Shown: positions 43,257-55,616, counted from the stretch's first letter. The stretch is 64,000 bases of DNA from Scalesia atractyloides (GCA_947069175.1 CAMTDV010000030.1:93367916-93431915); one strand, 5' to 3'. Numbers and translations are program-made. Notes: generated by a model not told the origin, from the sequence alone.

Positions 43257-45321
43257 TGTTAATACCCCAAAATGCTGAATTTTGCTGTGGAAGTGTTGAA
43301 TTGTTGTTTCATAGATCGGATGGGACAAATTAATCGTTTAAACCATTTTTTCCGAAAGTATATAATATTTGAAACGCCCTCAAACTTATAATAATAAAAA
43401 GACGATTTACGACATGAAGGGGTAAAAACATAACTAATTTAATATTTTTTTTGTTCTTAACATATACACATCAAACTTACGAATTTCCAAATTTACCGAG
43501 TTCACAAAACGACACTTTTTAAACATAAACATACTACTACTAACACAACTTACTATTCGAAACAAGTCTTTAAAATTAAAGTTACAACCCAAAAGTTTTG
43601 ACCCATTCTTATGAGCTTGATTCGGAAACGTGTTCAGGACAATGATGCTTGTGTGTTCATTCCGAGCGTCGCGAGGCGGCCTAAAGATGAGCTTTACCTA
43701 AAACACAACAACAAGAATCAAAACTTATTAAATGAAACTTCATCATACAACTTATAACATTCATGATATGCATTCATTTTACAATTTTCCAATTATCTGA
43801 CCCGTTCGCAACGAGACCCTTACATGTGCATTCTAACGCATAACCTTCTAACACGCTGACCCGTCCACAATCACAATGGGACAAATACATGACTAAATTT
43901 TCAACTTCACATTCTAGCTAGTTTAACCCGTTCGCATCAGATCAATCTCTTAACCATTCTTTAATGTCGCATTCTAGTCGTTTGACCGTTCTCAACGGAT
44001 CAACATCACATGACATTTCTTTTACATCCTTATTCAAGTTCGTTGACCCGTTCATAACTGGTCAACATATTACCATTCTATTACATTTGCATTCTAATAT
44101 GTCCGACTTCATAATGAGTCTACTACATAATCATTCTTCAACATGGTAGTTTAGTTGGTTCGACCCGTTCATATTGGGTCTATTTCATGATCATTCTAGG
44201 ACACTACTATTACTACAATATATAACAATAAGCAATACTATAAGTAACTTTTAATTGTACGAATAGCGTACCTCGTTCTTGAGTTCCTTGTTGCTTCGTG
44301 TGGCTCGATCCTTCTTCCTTTATCCCTATACATAACCCGTTCATACTTTAAATTCATGTCTCATGCTTACTTCACATATACTCTTTGGTAAGATACCATA
44401 AAACTCGACACACAAGTCATTTACACACCCAAACAATGGTCATCATGTAGAGTCAATTGTCAATTTATATAATTCTAAACTAAAGCATTTCATCGAACAC
44501 TTGGTAGGCATATGATTTAATCGGCTTTCAAATTGCCTATTTACTATTGATTTAGCCACATATAGTCTATAATTTATAAGACTAATAATTTCAACCTCAT
44601 CCTATCATCATACCTTCATGAGTTGGATCTAGTACTACTTTCATATCTCAAATAGTCCTAATCTCATATAACCCACCTCCATAACCATGAAGGTTTTTCC
44701 ATTAAAACACTTAAACACAATAATTACACAAAATTGAGCATTCATATACGTTCCCTAGACATGCTTTATCATTAATTTACATCATACCATTACACAACTA
44801 AAAATTAATCATTTCCACACATTCTCATCACATTCAATCTTCACCAAATCAAGAATTGTGACCTACCTCTTGTTAGACAAGCATAGATGATTACTTATTA
44901 GGGCTCATGCATGAGATTGGCACTGATTTCATCCTTCACTTTATTAGAATTGCTGATTTTAGTTTTAGGTTGAACTTGTTCTTCTTCCTTCTCTCTCTCT
45001 AAACCACACACAGACACACACCCACCCATAAAATTTTTGCACTTGTTTTTCTTATACTCTTAATTTCCAAAGTGCCACATTCAACCCCTCATGTTTAATC
45101 TAGTTTTTAATTTGGTCAATATCTCTTACCCTTTGCTAGATTACATACACATAAATATTTTAACTAGGTTAGTTAGTATCTACCAACAAGCTTCATATTA
45201 AACGTTAGGATTTATTAACATGTTAGTTATTATTCGCGGATTGCATTAAAAATATTATTCTTTATATTACGGTATTAAAACCAACTAAGATAGCAACATG
45301 TACACATTTTTGGGTGTTACA
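43257..45321 (-). mobile_element. Possible solo LTR with a tandem hairpin array
   Basis: The ends are TGTTAATACCCCAAAATG on the left and CATTTTTGGGTGTTACA on the right, so on the minus strand it would start TGTAACACCC and end TTAACA. The flanking 5 bp do not match (gatct, atatg), so the borders or the class may be wrong. Between 43790 and 44200 five or six degenerate units of 75-90 bp contain pairs such as GACCCGTTCATAACTGGTC and GACCCGTTCATATTGGGTC. This architecture resembles the hairpin arrays in LTRs A-D although the sequence is different. Confidence 0.35.
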
Positions 45322-45649
45322 ATATGACAAGTATTTTTTGCAAGTGGGGTTTTGTATAAGCGTTTCATTTTATATGCTTTCATATCAACTGTTAGTTGTT
45401 TCAGGGAGTACCGGAACTCTCCTTGCAAGAATAGTGTGTTCGCATTGTTGCCAACGTATTTGACATAGTTGTTCGTTTCGCGACACGGCGTATACGGCGA
45501 TATGATATGTAACATAATTGTATGTCCTGATATTGCTAGACTTTATATGAATCATTCAAAAATTAAGTCCAACGTACATAATATAAGTGAATAGTGATTA
45601 AGTTGTACATAATTACCATTTATTTTTCCGGTTGTCACCACCCCCCCCC

Positions 45650-45900
45650 CCCCCACAAGAAATGAAATAGCCACTAATGGACCTCCTTATGTTAGGACAA
45701 AAAGCCCAATCATAGCCACAACAAGCTAGAAGATTCAAATCAAAATTGTTATTGAAAAATAAACATGAGAACCAGTACCCTTAACATAGCGAAGAGTATG
45801 CAAGGCATCATTTCAGTGAGGAACACATGGATCACTCATGAGCATATTGAGAAACTGGACATTAAATCAAAGTCTTGTTCGATAAGAACAACAAAGATTT
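45650..45900 (-). pseudogene. Ty1/Copia reverse transcriptase fragment
   Basis: Minus-strand fragments LMSDPCVPH, DALHTLRYVKGTGSH, and in another frame NFDLNLLACC and RRSISGYFIS match in order the end of Copia RT. The family motif is of the form H-W-x-A-L-x-x-L-R-Y-V-K-G-T, followed by a D-W-A..R-R-S-x-S-G-Y stretch. Stops and frameshifts are present. A C-run of about 14 bp sits near its left edge (45640-45654). Confidence 0.7.
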
Positions 45901-45918
45901 GTGAATAGCTATCACCTA

Positions 45919-46855
45919 TGTTAATCAAACAAATAACTCAGAATTATTACAACTCTCCAACCATAACTCAGTTTCTCTCTCTAAAAATGTTGAACCCTAA
46001 CTTGATTTATATAAACTGACCATAACTTGCTATCCAAGGCATATTAACATACTATTATAATATTATTAGGAAGCTAAACCAATTTAACCAACTTGTCAAA
46101 TTTGGTCCCCCAAGTTCATCGACTTGTGACTTGTCATTATCCACCGCTTTGTATATCCACTTGACTTAACTTTAACTGAATTGTTATAATCGTGAATTAA
46201 GCCCAACAATCACCCCCCTAATTTCCAACTTGAAATAGGTAGGTAAGTCTTCAAATCCAAACTTGTCATTTATGTCTTCAACTTACGTATACGTATATTC
46301 GTGTTTCCTATTCAGGATCCAATCATTCGAATCTCTAGCCGAGGTTGATTTCCAACTTGAAGTCGACAGAAACTTTGATTGATCTTCAAGTTACTCAAAC
46401 GACTTCTTGATCACGCGCTTTTGTTGCTACTCGATCACCACAACTAAAAGGGGTTATTCCCCTTCTCGGAAAATGACTCTCAAAACCGATGGCACCGATA
46501 CTAGTTCAAATCTAAGAATCCATAAACAATTACATGAACACGAATGAAATAACTCTCATGTATATTGATCAGACAAATAACTCAAAAACTGATTATAAGT
46601 CTCAAACCATAACCTGATTTCTCTCTCTAATAATGTTAACCCCTAAATTGGTTTATATAGACTAACCATAACTTGCTATCCAAGACATTCCCATACAAAT
46701 TATAATATTATTAGAAAATTAAACCGATTTAACCAACTTGTCAAATTTTGTCCCATCAAAATTCACTGACTTGTGACGTATCATTATCCACCGTCTTATG
46801 GAACCATGCAACCCAACCCTAACCGGCTTGTTAGAGTCATGAATCAAGCCCAACA
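45919..46855 (-). mobile_element. Short LTR-like pair, about 290 bp each, Copia-style ends
   Basis: 45919-46208 and 46567-46855 are diverged direct repeats sharing AACCATAACTTGCTATCCAAG, TAATATTATTAG and TTTAACCAACTTGTCAAATTT. On the minus strand each starts TGTTGGGCTT. The interior is about 360 bp and non-coding, so this may be a TRIM-like or internally deleted Copia element. No clean primer-binding site or TSD was found. Confidence 0.5.
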
Positions 46856-46939
46856 TTAAATGTAAAACAAGGTCTAGTATGGGTTAACTAATTTAGTTTC
46901 CCAACTAATCTTTAATAATCCAAAGATTTATCAAGAATT

Positions 46940-47310
46940 ATTAATGGGGTCACTCAATAATTTAGTAATATACGCTATACTAAATTTTAAAATTCCATGA
47001 CGCCATTGACTGCTATAAAGTGGGTCCGCATCTAAGAGGGACTATAAGGCTATAGGGTGTGCTAATGATCCTTGGGTCACCATGACCCTAAACATAAGCG
47101 TTATGTCTCTCACTTCTAATCCATCATCCAAAACGACTACCCTAAGGGTGTGGTTATGACCCAAACCACTATTCTCTTATTTTAATTTATTTTTGTGAAA
47201 AAGAAAAGGAAATATTAAAAATGAAAGTATACCCATGGTTGCCATGATTTAATCAATGCAAACCATGGTGAATGAAGCAAGGGAGTGGTATAGCAATCTA
47301 TTAATGGTCC
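46940..47310. repeat. Direct repeat, copy 1
   Basis: It contains GGGGTCACTCAATA.TTTAG, TAAAATTCCATGACGCC, AAGTGGGTCCGC, GAGGGACTATAAGGCTATAG and ATGACCCAAACCACTATTCT. It is homologous to 48770-48990 plus 49564-49712 and carries the uninterrupted target of the hAT-like MITE. Confidence 0.8.
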
Positions 47311-48740
47311 TACGTGACAAAGGGGTACACTGGATGACATTATCCTACCTCTATAACATGGCCATTACATTACCAACTCATTACTAATTACTATTATATT
47401 ATCTAACTTATTATTATAATTATTCATGCCTAACCTACATAACATTATTAACTAACATATTGTTTCCATATCTAACATTACTAACCCATGCTAACTCTTT
47501 TAATCATGCCACTAACTACTAACCCTTCTAGTCATACTACTAACTCTTTTAATTTTGTCATTTACCTATTTAGTCTTCTAATTAGATTATTATTACTAAT
47601 TCATTAATTATTATTACATACTAAAAATATATTAAAGAACCAACTCCTTTAATTTTTGTTATTTACTTATTTAGACTTGCAATTTAATTATCATTGTCAA
47701 ATCATCTTTTTATTTTTATGTACTAAAGATATATAAATATCAAACCTAGCCATGACACCAACCAACTTATGGTGGAAAGTTTTGTGCCAAGGTAAAACAC
47801 TTATCTTAGACTAAATTCCTCACACATGGACTTCTAGTGGGTGAATTTGTGCCCACGAAATACACATAAATTAATAGTGTCCAAAGTCAGTGTTTAGTCA
47901 AGATAATATTTTATGTATTTTCATATATTATTATTTATCTCTTATTCCAATATCATTTACATTCAAACTTCTAAATCCTTGTGCTTACAAACCTTGTTCA
48001 TCCTTGTTAGGATAATTTGGCTTCAACCTCTCAAGACGATCATCTCACGTTTGTGGAAACCACTTGCAAACTGTGAGTATACTCGAATCCTTTTTCCTTT
48101 AAACACACTATGGGTTGCAAATGAAACTATCAAAAACTCACATACACACAATCAGTCACATTATTCAAACACTCAATCTATGAATACATGCTATTTGTCA
48201 TACATACATGCTAGAATTCAATCTTGTGTACCCAATCCACCAACCTTAACGATTATAGCGCTATAGGAGTAGCACATCGCCCTAATGTGGTACTGTTAAG
48301 TATTCAATCTTATACGGCCTGTTCCCTTATGTGAAAAGGATATGCTAGTGGACATTTGGTTTGATTGATAGTTTACACATGCTGATAGTATACAAATTGC
48401 CATGGTAGATTGAAACCTTTTTATTCTATATTATGTAGGCCAAACTTGTATGCTCGTCAACTATTTTATTGACCTTTATTATTCATATATTGTTGGGAAT
48501 TGATGATAATGTTCAAGAAATCTACTAGGTGGATTTAGAAACGCACAAATAAATTAGTTTTCTTTTGTTTGAATATTTGAATTTATGTAATTTATTTTCT
48601 TTTGACAATGTACAAATTTGAGTTTATGGAAAAAAATGGTTTATTTAAATATTGTCATTTTCAATTGTTATGATGCTTTGAGCAATCATCCTTTCGCTCA
48701 TGCCCCTATGATTCCACCATCTGTTTGGGTGTGACTCAAT
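47311..48740. other. Non-coding, nothing specific recognised
   Basis: AT-rich. Between 47400 and 47640 ATTACTAACT-type words recur irregularly (low complexity). Small ORFs lack domains. Confidence 0.5.
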
Positions 48741-49713
48741 ATTTTAGTAATATACGCTCTACTATTAACGGGGTCACTCAATATTTTAGTAATATATGCT
48801 CTACTAAAATTTTAAAATTCCATGACGCCATGACTACTATAAAGTGGGTCCGCACCTAAGAGGGACTATAAGGCTATAGTGTGTGCTAATGATCCTCAGA
48901 TCACCATGACCCTACATATAGATGCCATGTCACTCACTTCTAATTCACCATTCAAAACCACTACCCTAAGGGTGTGGTCATGACCCAAACCAATGTTTTA
49001 AAAACCGGTTTTTAAATCAAACCGGATTAGGCTAAAAAGTGGTTCAACCGGTTGAACCAGGTTGTACCGAGCGGTTCAACTGAGTTGACTAGTTAACTCC
49101 ATAATTTCATAAATTACAACATCAACTCAAAAGTTAATCCAAAAATGCATGATTACATATTAAAAAATAATCCAAAATATAATTGAAAATCATCCAATTT
49201 TCCAACAAGCTCTTTTAAATGAAACTGTACGATATGTTTAAGCCATTTGAGTGTGAATAAATCAAGTTCATAATCACATAAAAGATGAATTCACTATTAT
49301 CACCATCCTCGTCAACTAAAGGATAACTATTTTCGTTTCATACAGTGTTAAATAAGAAGTTTTAGTTACGAATAATCATAATATATAATAAAATTAAGTA
49401 ACAACCCAAACTAAAATAACCTCAAACCGGTATACGGGATTTTATCGTTGGTACAAACCTTATGCCATTTCACTTATTTACCAAGGTGTTTCGTACCAGA
49501 TTTACATCTGGAAACAGTAAAACCGGTATAACCGGCCAGTATTTACTGGTTTTTAAAACATTGACCCAAACCACTATTCTCTTATTTTAATTTATTTTTG
49601 TGAAAAAAAGAAAATATTAAAAAAGGAAAGAAGGCCTATGGTTGCCATGATTTAATCCATGCAAATCATGATGAATGAGGCAAGGGAGTAGTATAGCAAT
49701 CCATTAATGGTTT
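48741..49713. repeat. Direct repeat, copy 2 (interrupted by a hAT-like MITE)
   Basis: Copy 2 of 46940-47310, split at ATGACCCAAAC / CACTATTCT by 48991-49563, and cut again at its right end (CCATTAATGG) by the long-TIR element at 49714. Confidence 0.78.
48991..49563. mobile_element. hAT-like MITE (573 bp) with 8-bp TSD
   Basis: Terminal inverted repeats are CAATGTTTTAAAAACCGG and its complement CTGGTTTTTAAAACATTG. The TSD ACCCAAAC is at 48983-48990 and 49564-49571. An empty site exists in copy 1 of the host repeat (about 47159-47170). The 8-bp TSD and CA.TG ends fit hAT non-autonomous elements. No ORF. Confidence 0.85.
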
Positions 49714-50940
49714 TAGCTAAAATTACTTTTTGAGTCCCTATGTTTTAGAGGTTTTAACCACCTAAGTGCAAAATCAAAATGTTTAACGCTTGAGTCCCCA
49801 AACGATTTTTTCTTAACCTTTTTAGTCTAAAATTTTAACTATGTTGAAACTTTCTGTTTTTAACAAAAGACTAAAATGAAATATAAAATAAAGAACCACC
49901 ACCATTCACATACTGAGTCTCTCTCTTTTCTCTCCCTCTCTCTCTAGAAAACCACCACCAAGAACCACCATAACCATCAGACACCATCACCACTACTATG
50001 CCACCTCCTCACCTGCAACCATACACCACCATCATCATCAGAGCAACAACCATACATGAATACAGTCAGATCTGTTAGCGACGGCAGTTTAGGGTTTCCA
50101 GGGGTGTCGTGACGTTGGTGGTTCAGGGGTGATGGGATGGTGGTGAATCCGTCGTGTGGCGGCGGCGGTTTAGGGTTTCCAGGGGTGTCGTGACGGTGGT
50201 GGTTCAGGGTGACGGGATGGTGGTGAATCCGTCGAGTGGTGGCGGCAGTTGTGTTAGGAGGCGGTGGTGTGGTTGTTCGGATCTGCTCTGTTCTTCATTT
50301 TTTGCTTATAATTTCTGGAAATTGTTGAATTAGGGCTGTGATTTGTGAGTTTTTGGTGAAATCTGTGTCACCGGCGGATTTGGGGGTGTTTCAACTTTCA
50401 ATGGGCGTACAGATTTAGGGGTGTTGCCGTGTTCTTTGTCTGCTAATGGTGTGGGCAGGTGTGGTGGTGCGATGTGGATGATGGTGCGGATGGTGGTGGT
50501 GCGGTGGGGATAATGGTGCGGTGGTTTAGTAGGGTGGTGAGGTAGTGGTGTAGTGAAGTAAGGTGGTGGTGGTGGTGATGGTGATGGTGCGTTCGAGGTG
50601 GTGATGCACCGGTGGTGGCGATGGATTAGATGTGGTGCACTGGTGGTGGTTTAGTGATGGTGGTAGAAGAGAGAAAGTGTGTAAGTGTGTTATATTATAT
50701 ATTAAAATTTTATGCATTACAGACTTGTTCCTTGGACTCATGTGCATATAAGACTTCTACTTTGTGTGTAAATACCTAAATTACCCTTGTGGTAACATAC
50801 TTGGTGGATGGTGTTAGAAATTTGGACTCAAATGGTTAAGAAAAGTGGTTGTAGGAACTCAGAGCTTTAAACATTTAGATATTTGACTCAAGTGGTTAAA
50901 CCCCTAAAACACAGGGACTCAAAAAGTAATTTTCCTATAG
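49714..50940. mobile_element. Long-TIR element 1 (about 1.2 kb)
   Basis: Inverted ends AAAATTACTTTTTGAGTCCC and GGGACTCAAAAAGTAATTTT continue inward for more than 100 bp with mismatches (for example TTTTAACCACCTAAGTG paired with CTCAAGTGGTTAAA). The interior holds CACCAC-rich sequence on the left (about 49895-50045) and GGTGGTG-rich sequence on the right (about 50460-50670), which are themselves complementary, plus a direct repeat of about 85 bp with GTTTAGGGTTTCCAGGGGTG (about 50086 and 50168). No transposase seen; TSD unclear. Confidence 0.7.
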
Positions 50941-51400
50941 TTCTACGTGGCAATTGATAACCCAACCCATACCCCCACCCTTCAGCTTAATCTATATGTT
51001 TGTTTGGGTAAAAAAATATGAATTGTGAAAGCCCAAAGGGCCAGTAACAAAATTTTATTATTGTATTTGGTTTTTTATTAATAAAAGTGTCTTTTTTTAT
51101 TAAATGTTTTTTTTTGTAGCTTTTTTAATAAATCATTTAGTGATAATTTAACGCCTAGTTTGGGGTATGTGCATATAATGTATATATATGCGGCCCTTGT
51201 GGGGGGTAAAAGTGAAAGTGCACTAATTTTAACGTTATTTTACTAATTTTGTGAAAATAACGTTAAAATAGATGGACGGTTAATCATGCATCATGTGGTG
51301 GCGTTGATAGTCGAAAGACAAGGGGGTACATGCACTAATCCGGCTTGTGTCCTAATTGTTGAGTTTTATGTGCCTTATGTTCAAGGCTTGATGCAAAATT
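50941..51400. other. Non-coding
   Basis: No gene recognised. T-rich runs and an inverted word pair around AACGTTATTTTACTAATTTT/GTGAAAATAACGTT (about 51230-51265). Confidence 0.5.
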
Positions 51401-51401
51401 A

Positions 51402-51560
51402 CTATTGAGCCGGGGGGTCTCACTGGAAGCAGCCTCTCTGTTCCTACGGGGTAGAGGTAAGGCTGTCTACATCTTACCCTTCTCAGACCCTACCTTAGTG
51501 TTGCTGTTGATGGGATTTACTGATGATGATGATGATTGTGATGATGATGATTTAGTGAGA
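51402..51560 (+). mobile_element. SINE-like 3' half
   Basis: GAGCCGGGGGGTCTCACTGG, ACGGGGTAGAGGTAAGGCTG, TCTACATCTTACCC and CTCAGACCCTACCTTAGTG followed by GATTTACTGATGATGATG match the TS-type plant SINE consensus as I recall it, with a trinucleotide (GAT)n tail. The tRNA-like head was not delimited. Confidence 0.6.
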
Positions 51561-52012
51561 ACTCCCGGTATTTGAGTAGGTGTCTCCTTCAAAATTTTAG
51601 CACTTAGGAGTACTTTTAAGATGTTATGATTCTATTCGACGTTTTAAGTGGGTACTTTGGGTTCTTGGGGAGGAGTCCTCTTACCGTAAAGTAGATGTAG
51701 AGTATATAGTGTGTTGTTTGTTGGTAAAAAAGAAAAAAGTTATTTTGTAAGTCATAAGAAAACTTTTTTATTTCAAACAGAATACTTTTTTTTATATATC
51801 TTTCAAATTGAAGGTTTTAATTTATAGTATAACAGCTTATGCTCCCATCTACAAAATCATGTTCTTTTTTTGTTTTTAATCATGTTTTTTTTGTTTTTTT
51901 GTTTGCAAGTTTCGTTTATTTTCAATGGCAAATTACGTTGATTTTCGGTGCTAAAACACAACGGCTGCTCTTGACCTTCTTTTGATTTTGCTATCGAATT
52001 ACATTTTTAAAA

Positions 52013-53311
52013 GAGTAAACTTCTGTTTTGCTCCTTGTGGTTCGGTCGTTTTAACGGTTTTGCCTCAATCCTTTAAAAATAGTCATTACTCCCTGATCTA
52101 TGAAACTTATCTCTATTTCAATCCTCGCCCCTAACGTCATCCAATTCAACTGTTAAATTTTGGTCACATGTCTCTCACGTAAGGGGCATTTTAGTCTTTT
52201 TATTCATCATCCCTTATTAATAATAATACTTATATGTATATATTTATCTATATGAATACAACGTAAAAGCATTCATCATCCCAACATCTCTCTACCTGTT
52301 GTAACAACTCCCAACCACAGCTCCACCCAACAACCACCACCCCTCCTATCATCTCCACCTCACAACCTTTACCACCACCACCTTGCACCACTCACACCGA
52401 CCACCACTACCATCACGTTGCACCGGCCCTACCCGACCACAACCACCTCCACTGGACCGCCAACACCTTGCACCACCCCCACTCACTCTACACACACACT
52501 TCGGTATTGCACTAACCATAAATTCTTCAAAAACAGGTATGCTAAATCTCCTTTCACAACCACTGAAGAAATTGCAGATCCCCATTCCAAAAATTAATTT
52601 TCATTTGAAAAATTAAACCCAATCGATTTGGGGCAAACCATAAATTGCAGATTGCCATCACCACAAGATACGATCAGTTCTCAGTCTCATCTGTGAAAAA
52701 AAGGCCCCAAGTTTGTAAGGTTAGGGTTTGTATAAGGATACTCGCCATTATCGTTCCTACCTGGGCAGGTACAGTCTTTCAACTCAGCAACAACTATCTA
52801 ATCTCTTTCTGCATCATTCACAATCGAGAATTTAAACATGATCCTTAAACTTCAAGCAAATCGGTAGAAGACATCCAATAGTGACCTAAACGAGCACCTA
52901 AAACATGTCTGCAATTTATGGTCGGCATGTGGTGGTTAGCGGTGGTCTGTAGGAAATGGTGGTGGTGCGGGATGGTGGCTTTTGGTGGTGAGGTTGTTGA
53001 TAGTGAGGCTGCAGGTGGTGATTTCTGGTTATGGAGGAGAGTGAAAGCATGTAGAGAGAGAAAATAGAGAGAGGAGAGAATATTATATATAATAATAAAA
53101 TATCTTTTTAGGATGGATGAGAAAAGACTAAAATGCCCCTCATGTGAGGGGCATGTGACCAAAATTTAACAGTTGAATTGGATGACGTTAGAGGCGGGGA
53201 GTGAAACAGAGATAAGCTTCATAGATCAGGGAGTAAAATGACTATTTTTAAAGGATTGGGGCAAAACCATTAAAACGCCCAAACCACAGAGAGCAAAACA
53301 GAAGTTTACTC
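52013..53311. mobile_element. Long-TIR element 2 (1299 bp) with 9-bp TSD, Mutator-like
   Basis: Ends GAGTAAACTTCTGTTTTGCT and its complement, with inverted repeats of about 200 bp (CTTTAAAAATAGTCATT, CTGATCTATGAA, GACGTTAGAG / CTAACGTCATCCAATTCAAC). The TSD TTTTTAAAA is at 52004-52012 and 53312-53320 (palindromic, so TSD support is weaker). The interior has CACCACC-rich sequence at about 52320-52480 and GGTGGTGG-rich sequence at about 52920-52990. G-initial TIRs and a 9-bp TSD suggest a non-autonomous Mutator-like element. No transposase. Confidence 0.72.
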
Positions 53312-53454
53312 TTTTTAAAATAACGATCATATTTTTCTCTATGTTGACTATATTATTTTTAAATTATATTTTTAATTAATAATCATATTTTTCTGTATGA
53401 TTATAATATTTTCTATGTTATATGTTTTAATGGAAGATCACTATCTAATTTGTC

Positions 53455-53545
53455 GGGAGATGGTTCATTGGCTCAGACAAAATCTTTAAACATCTGAACT
53501 GGAAAGAAGGTGTATTGGGTTCAAATCACATAGACGACAGAAGAA
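53455..53545 (+). mobile_element. Possible SINE head (tRNA-like)
   Basis: TTGGCTCAGACAA resembles an A box, and GGGTTCAAATCACATAG a B box, about 50 bases apart. An A-rich stretch follows. A chance match is possible. Confidence 0.35.
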
Positions 53546-54190
53546 GAAAAAATATTAGACCACGCCTAGGGGTAATGCCCCCACCCTTGTGCGTTTTCCA
53601 CCATATGGCAGTCCAGTCAGTAAGGGGCATTATTGGGCGTTTTTCAAAAATGGAAGTAGTGGGGATGTGAGATTGTGGGGCATTATGTAAAGGTGGGTGT
53701 TAATAGAATTAAATTAAAAAAAAACCCTCAAAAGATCCTATTGGCCAAAGAAAACAAGAACCAGCATTTTTAAAGCACGCCTTGTGCATTTTTTTGACAG
53801 AAAACTCCCCGGGGACGGTAAGGGGCGTGGTTAGGCGTTTTTTAGGGGGGAAATGCTAAATAACCCCACTACGGGTCTTAGCCGTTAAAAAACAAAAGAA
53901 CACATGAATTGTGTTAAAGACTATTATGAAACTTACCAATATCCGACACTTTTTATTTATACTTTGACACACACACACAACAGAAGAAAAAAAAAGTATT
54001 AGTCGTTAAAAAAAACCACATGAATTGTATTAAAGACTATTATGGAACTTACCAATACCCGACACTTTTTATTTATACTTTGACAGTGAGGCTACACAAA
54101 AACAAATTAATGGCATTAATTACTAGGAATTCTGTGTCGTACAATTTAGTTACAATTTAGTTTTGTATGATTATGAAACAGACCATATAC

Positions 54191-54900
54191 ATATATCGAT
54201 TCTATGTCCCTCCACTTGTGGACTATAGACCACATACATACATCGATTATATGTCCCTCCACTTGTTGACTATTGGTAGGATGTTTAGATTTTCTAGTGG
54301 AGACTTAAGTTCAATTCTCACTTGTGTCATATTAGGTTGGATATAGGTAATGAAGGATTTGGACTAGGACTTGTGTGAGGCTCCCGTTTCGATTCCCGAG
54401 CTCAACCGGGTTTTCGTCCCACCGTGTGGTACGTCAGAAAATTCTGCTCTTGTGGTGGAACAATGACTGTCAAGTGGCAGCCGGCGGTATGGTTTCCCAG
54501 AGGAACGCTCAAAAGGTCAAACTTTGAAGCCAGCGTGGGCCCGGTTAAGACAACATAGTCTGGCCAGAGTGGGCAATAAAGGGCTTTCCGATTTAGAAAG
54601 TGTGGTAACCTTATACATGAAGTTAACCGTGAAAAAAACATATATCGGTTATATTTGTTATAATATCATAACTTAAGGGTGTATGGGTTGTAAAATCATG
54701 CTAAGCAGTAAGAAAACGACGACCAAAATCGAGAAAAAACATAAAACAAAACCGTGAATTTATGTTATAAATAATGATGATATTAATTATATGTTATAAT
54801 CACAAGTTAATACATTTATATATTTATTTTTACAAAACCAATTTATTAGCCACGTCGGAAATTATTATACATATTTAGATTATACAAGACCCTCCAAATA
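54191..54900. other. Non-coding, possible SINE fragment
   Basis: Around 54275-54420 are tRNA-like words (AGTTCAATTCTCAC; GTTTCGATTCCCGAGC) that could be B boxes. The two near-identical sentences ATATGTCCCTCCACTTGTTG and CTATGTCCCTCCACTTGTGG form a tandem duplication of about 60 bp at 54190-54275. No gene. Confidence 0.4.
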
Positions 54901-55616
54901 ATAGGATTCATTTTTTTATAGTTTGTTTAAGTTGTTTGGTTTTGTTTAGAATTTTAGACATTTGGAATTTTCCCCATTTTTGTGCGGTAATTACGTAAAC
55001 AATGAGTAGATCTGTCTTCCCTTTTTCATTAAACTTTTTGAGATGTATCAAATGTTACGCAAAACTAATTTTTTTATTCAATTCATTTATTAAACAAGCA
55101 AAGTTAATGTGAGGATTATGTGTTATATGTATTTGTTACTTGTTTTTTATTAGCTTTGTGTCTCGCTCAGTTGTATTACATGGATTCCCTGGTTGATCGG
55201 TTCCCCACGACGATGGGTTGAGCCAGGTATTGCCATCATTCAGTTTCACTCTTCGGGGCTTGAGACTCACATTTATCACATTTGGTTTGTGTTTATTTAT
55301 TGTTGTTGCTTATTGGTTGTGATTGTCTCGTTAACACATAATTTGTGTGTAAACATTTTAAAATGAATTATTTTATTTAAACTTATATTTACTCACCAAC
55401 CTTTTTTAGTTGACTCAAAAATTATTTACGCATGGTACAGGGAACCGGGTTTGATGAAGCGAAGATGAAGGCATGTAGGATTTGAATTATTTGAAATTTA
55501 TTTGGTTGATATGACATTTTTAATTTGAAATATATATTGAATCACTTAATAGTGTTATAAGCATTGGACAATCATCTCGCTTTCACCGAGAATTTACCAC
55601 GGGTCAGGATGTGACA
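54900..55616 (+). mobile_element. Degraded gypsy LTR 3' end, related to A-D
   Basis: It keeps the family layout: a hairpin region (CTGGTTGATCGGTTCCCC, ACGATGGGTTGAGCCAG at about 55190), the block ACTCACCAACC then TTAGTTGACTCAAAA (about 55391), CATGGTACAGG and a terminal GGGTCAGGATGTGACA at 55614. The start of the LTR was not found. It is older and much diverged. Confidence 0.65.

Larger units (their letters stand above)
51740..54190. repeat. Second copy of the diverged segment seen at 19640-20640, carrying insertions
   Basis: The backbone blocks are 51740-52012, 53321-53450 and 53930-54190. The last has TTACCAATA.CCGACACTTTTT twice, then GGCTACACAAAAACAAATTA and GGCATTAATTACTAGGAATT. Insertions are the long-TIR element at 52013-53311 and SINE/MITE-like sequence at 53455-53930. 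Confidence 0.55.

Noticed and set aside
50526..50747. Proline/threonine/histidine-rich ORFs in the long-TIR elements (also 52349-52616)
   Set aside because: Low-complexity reading of CACCAC/GGTGGTG arms, open on both strands; not supported as genes.
54402..54641. 79-codon minus-strand ORF at 54.4-54.6 kb
   Set aside because: No recognisable domain; it overlaps a possible SINE fragment.
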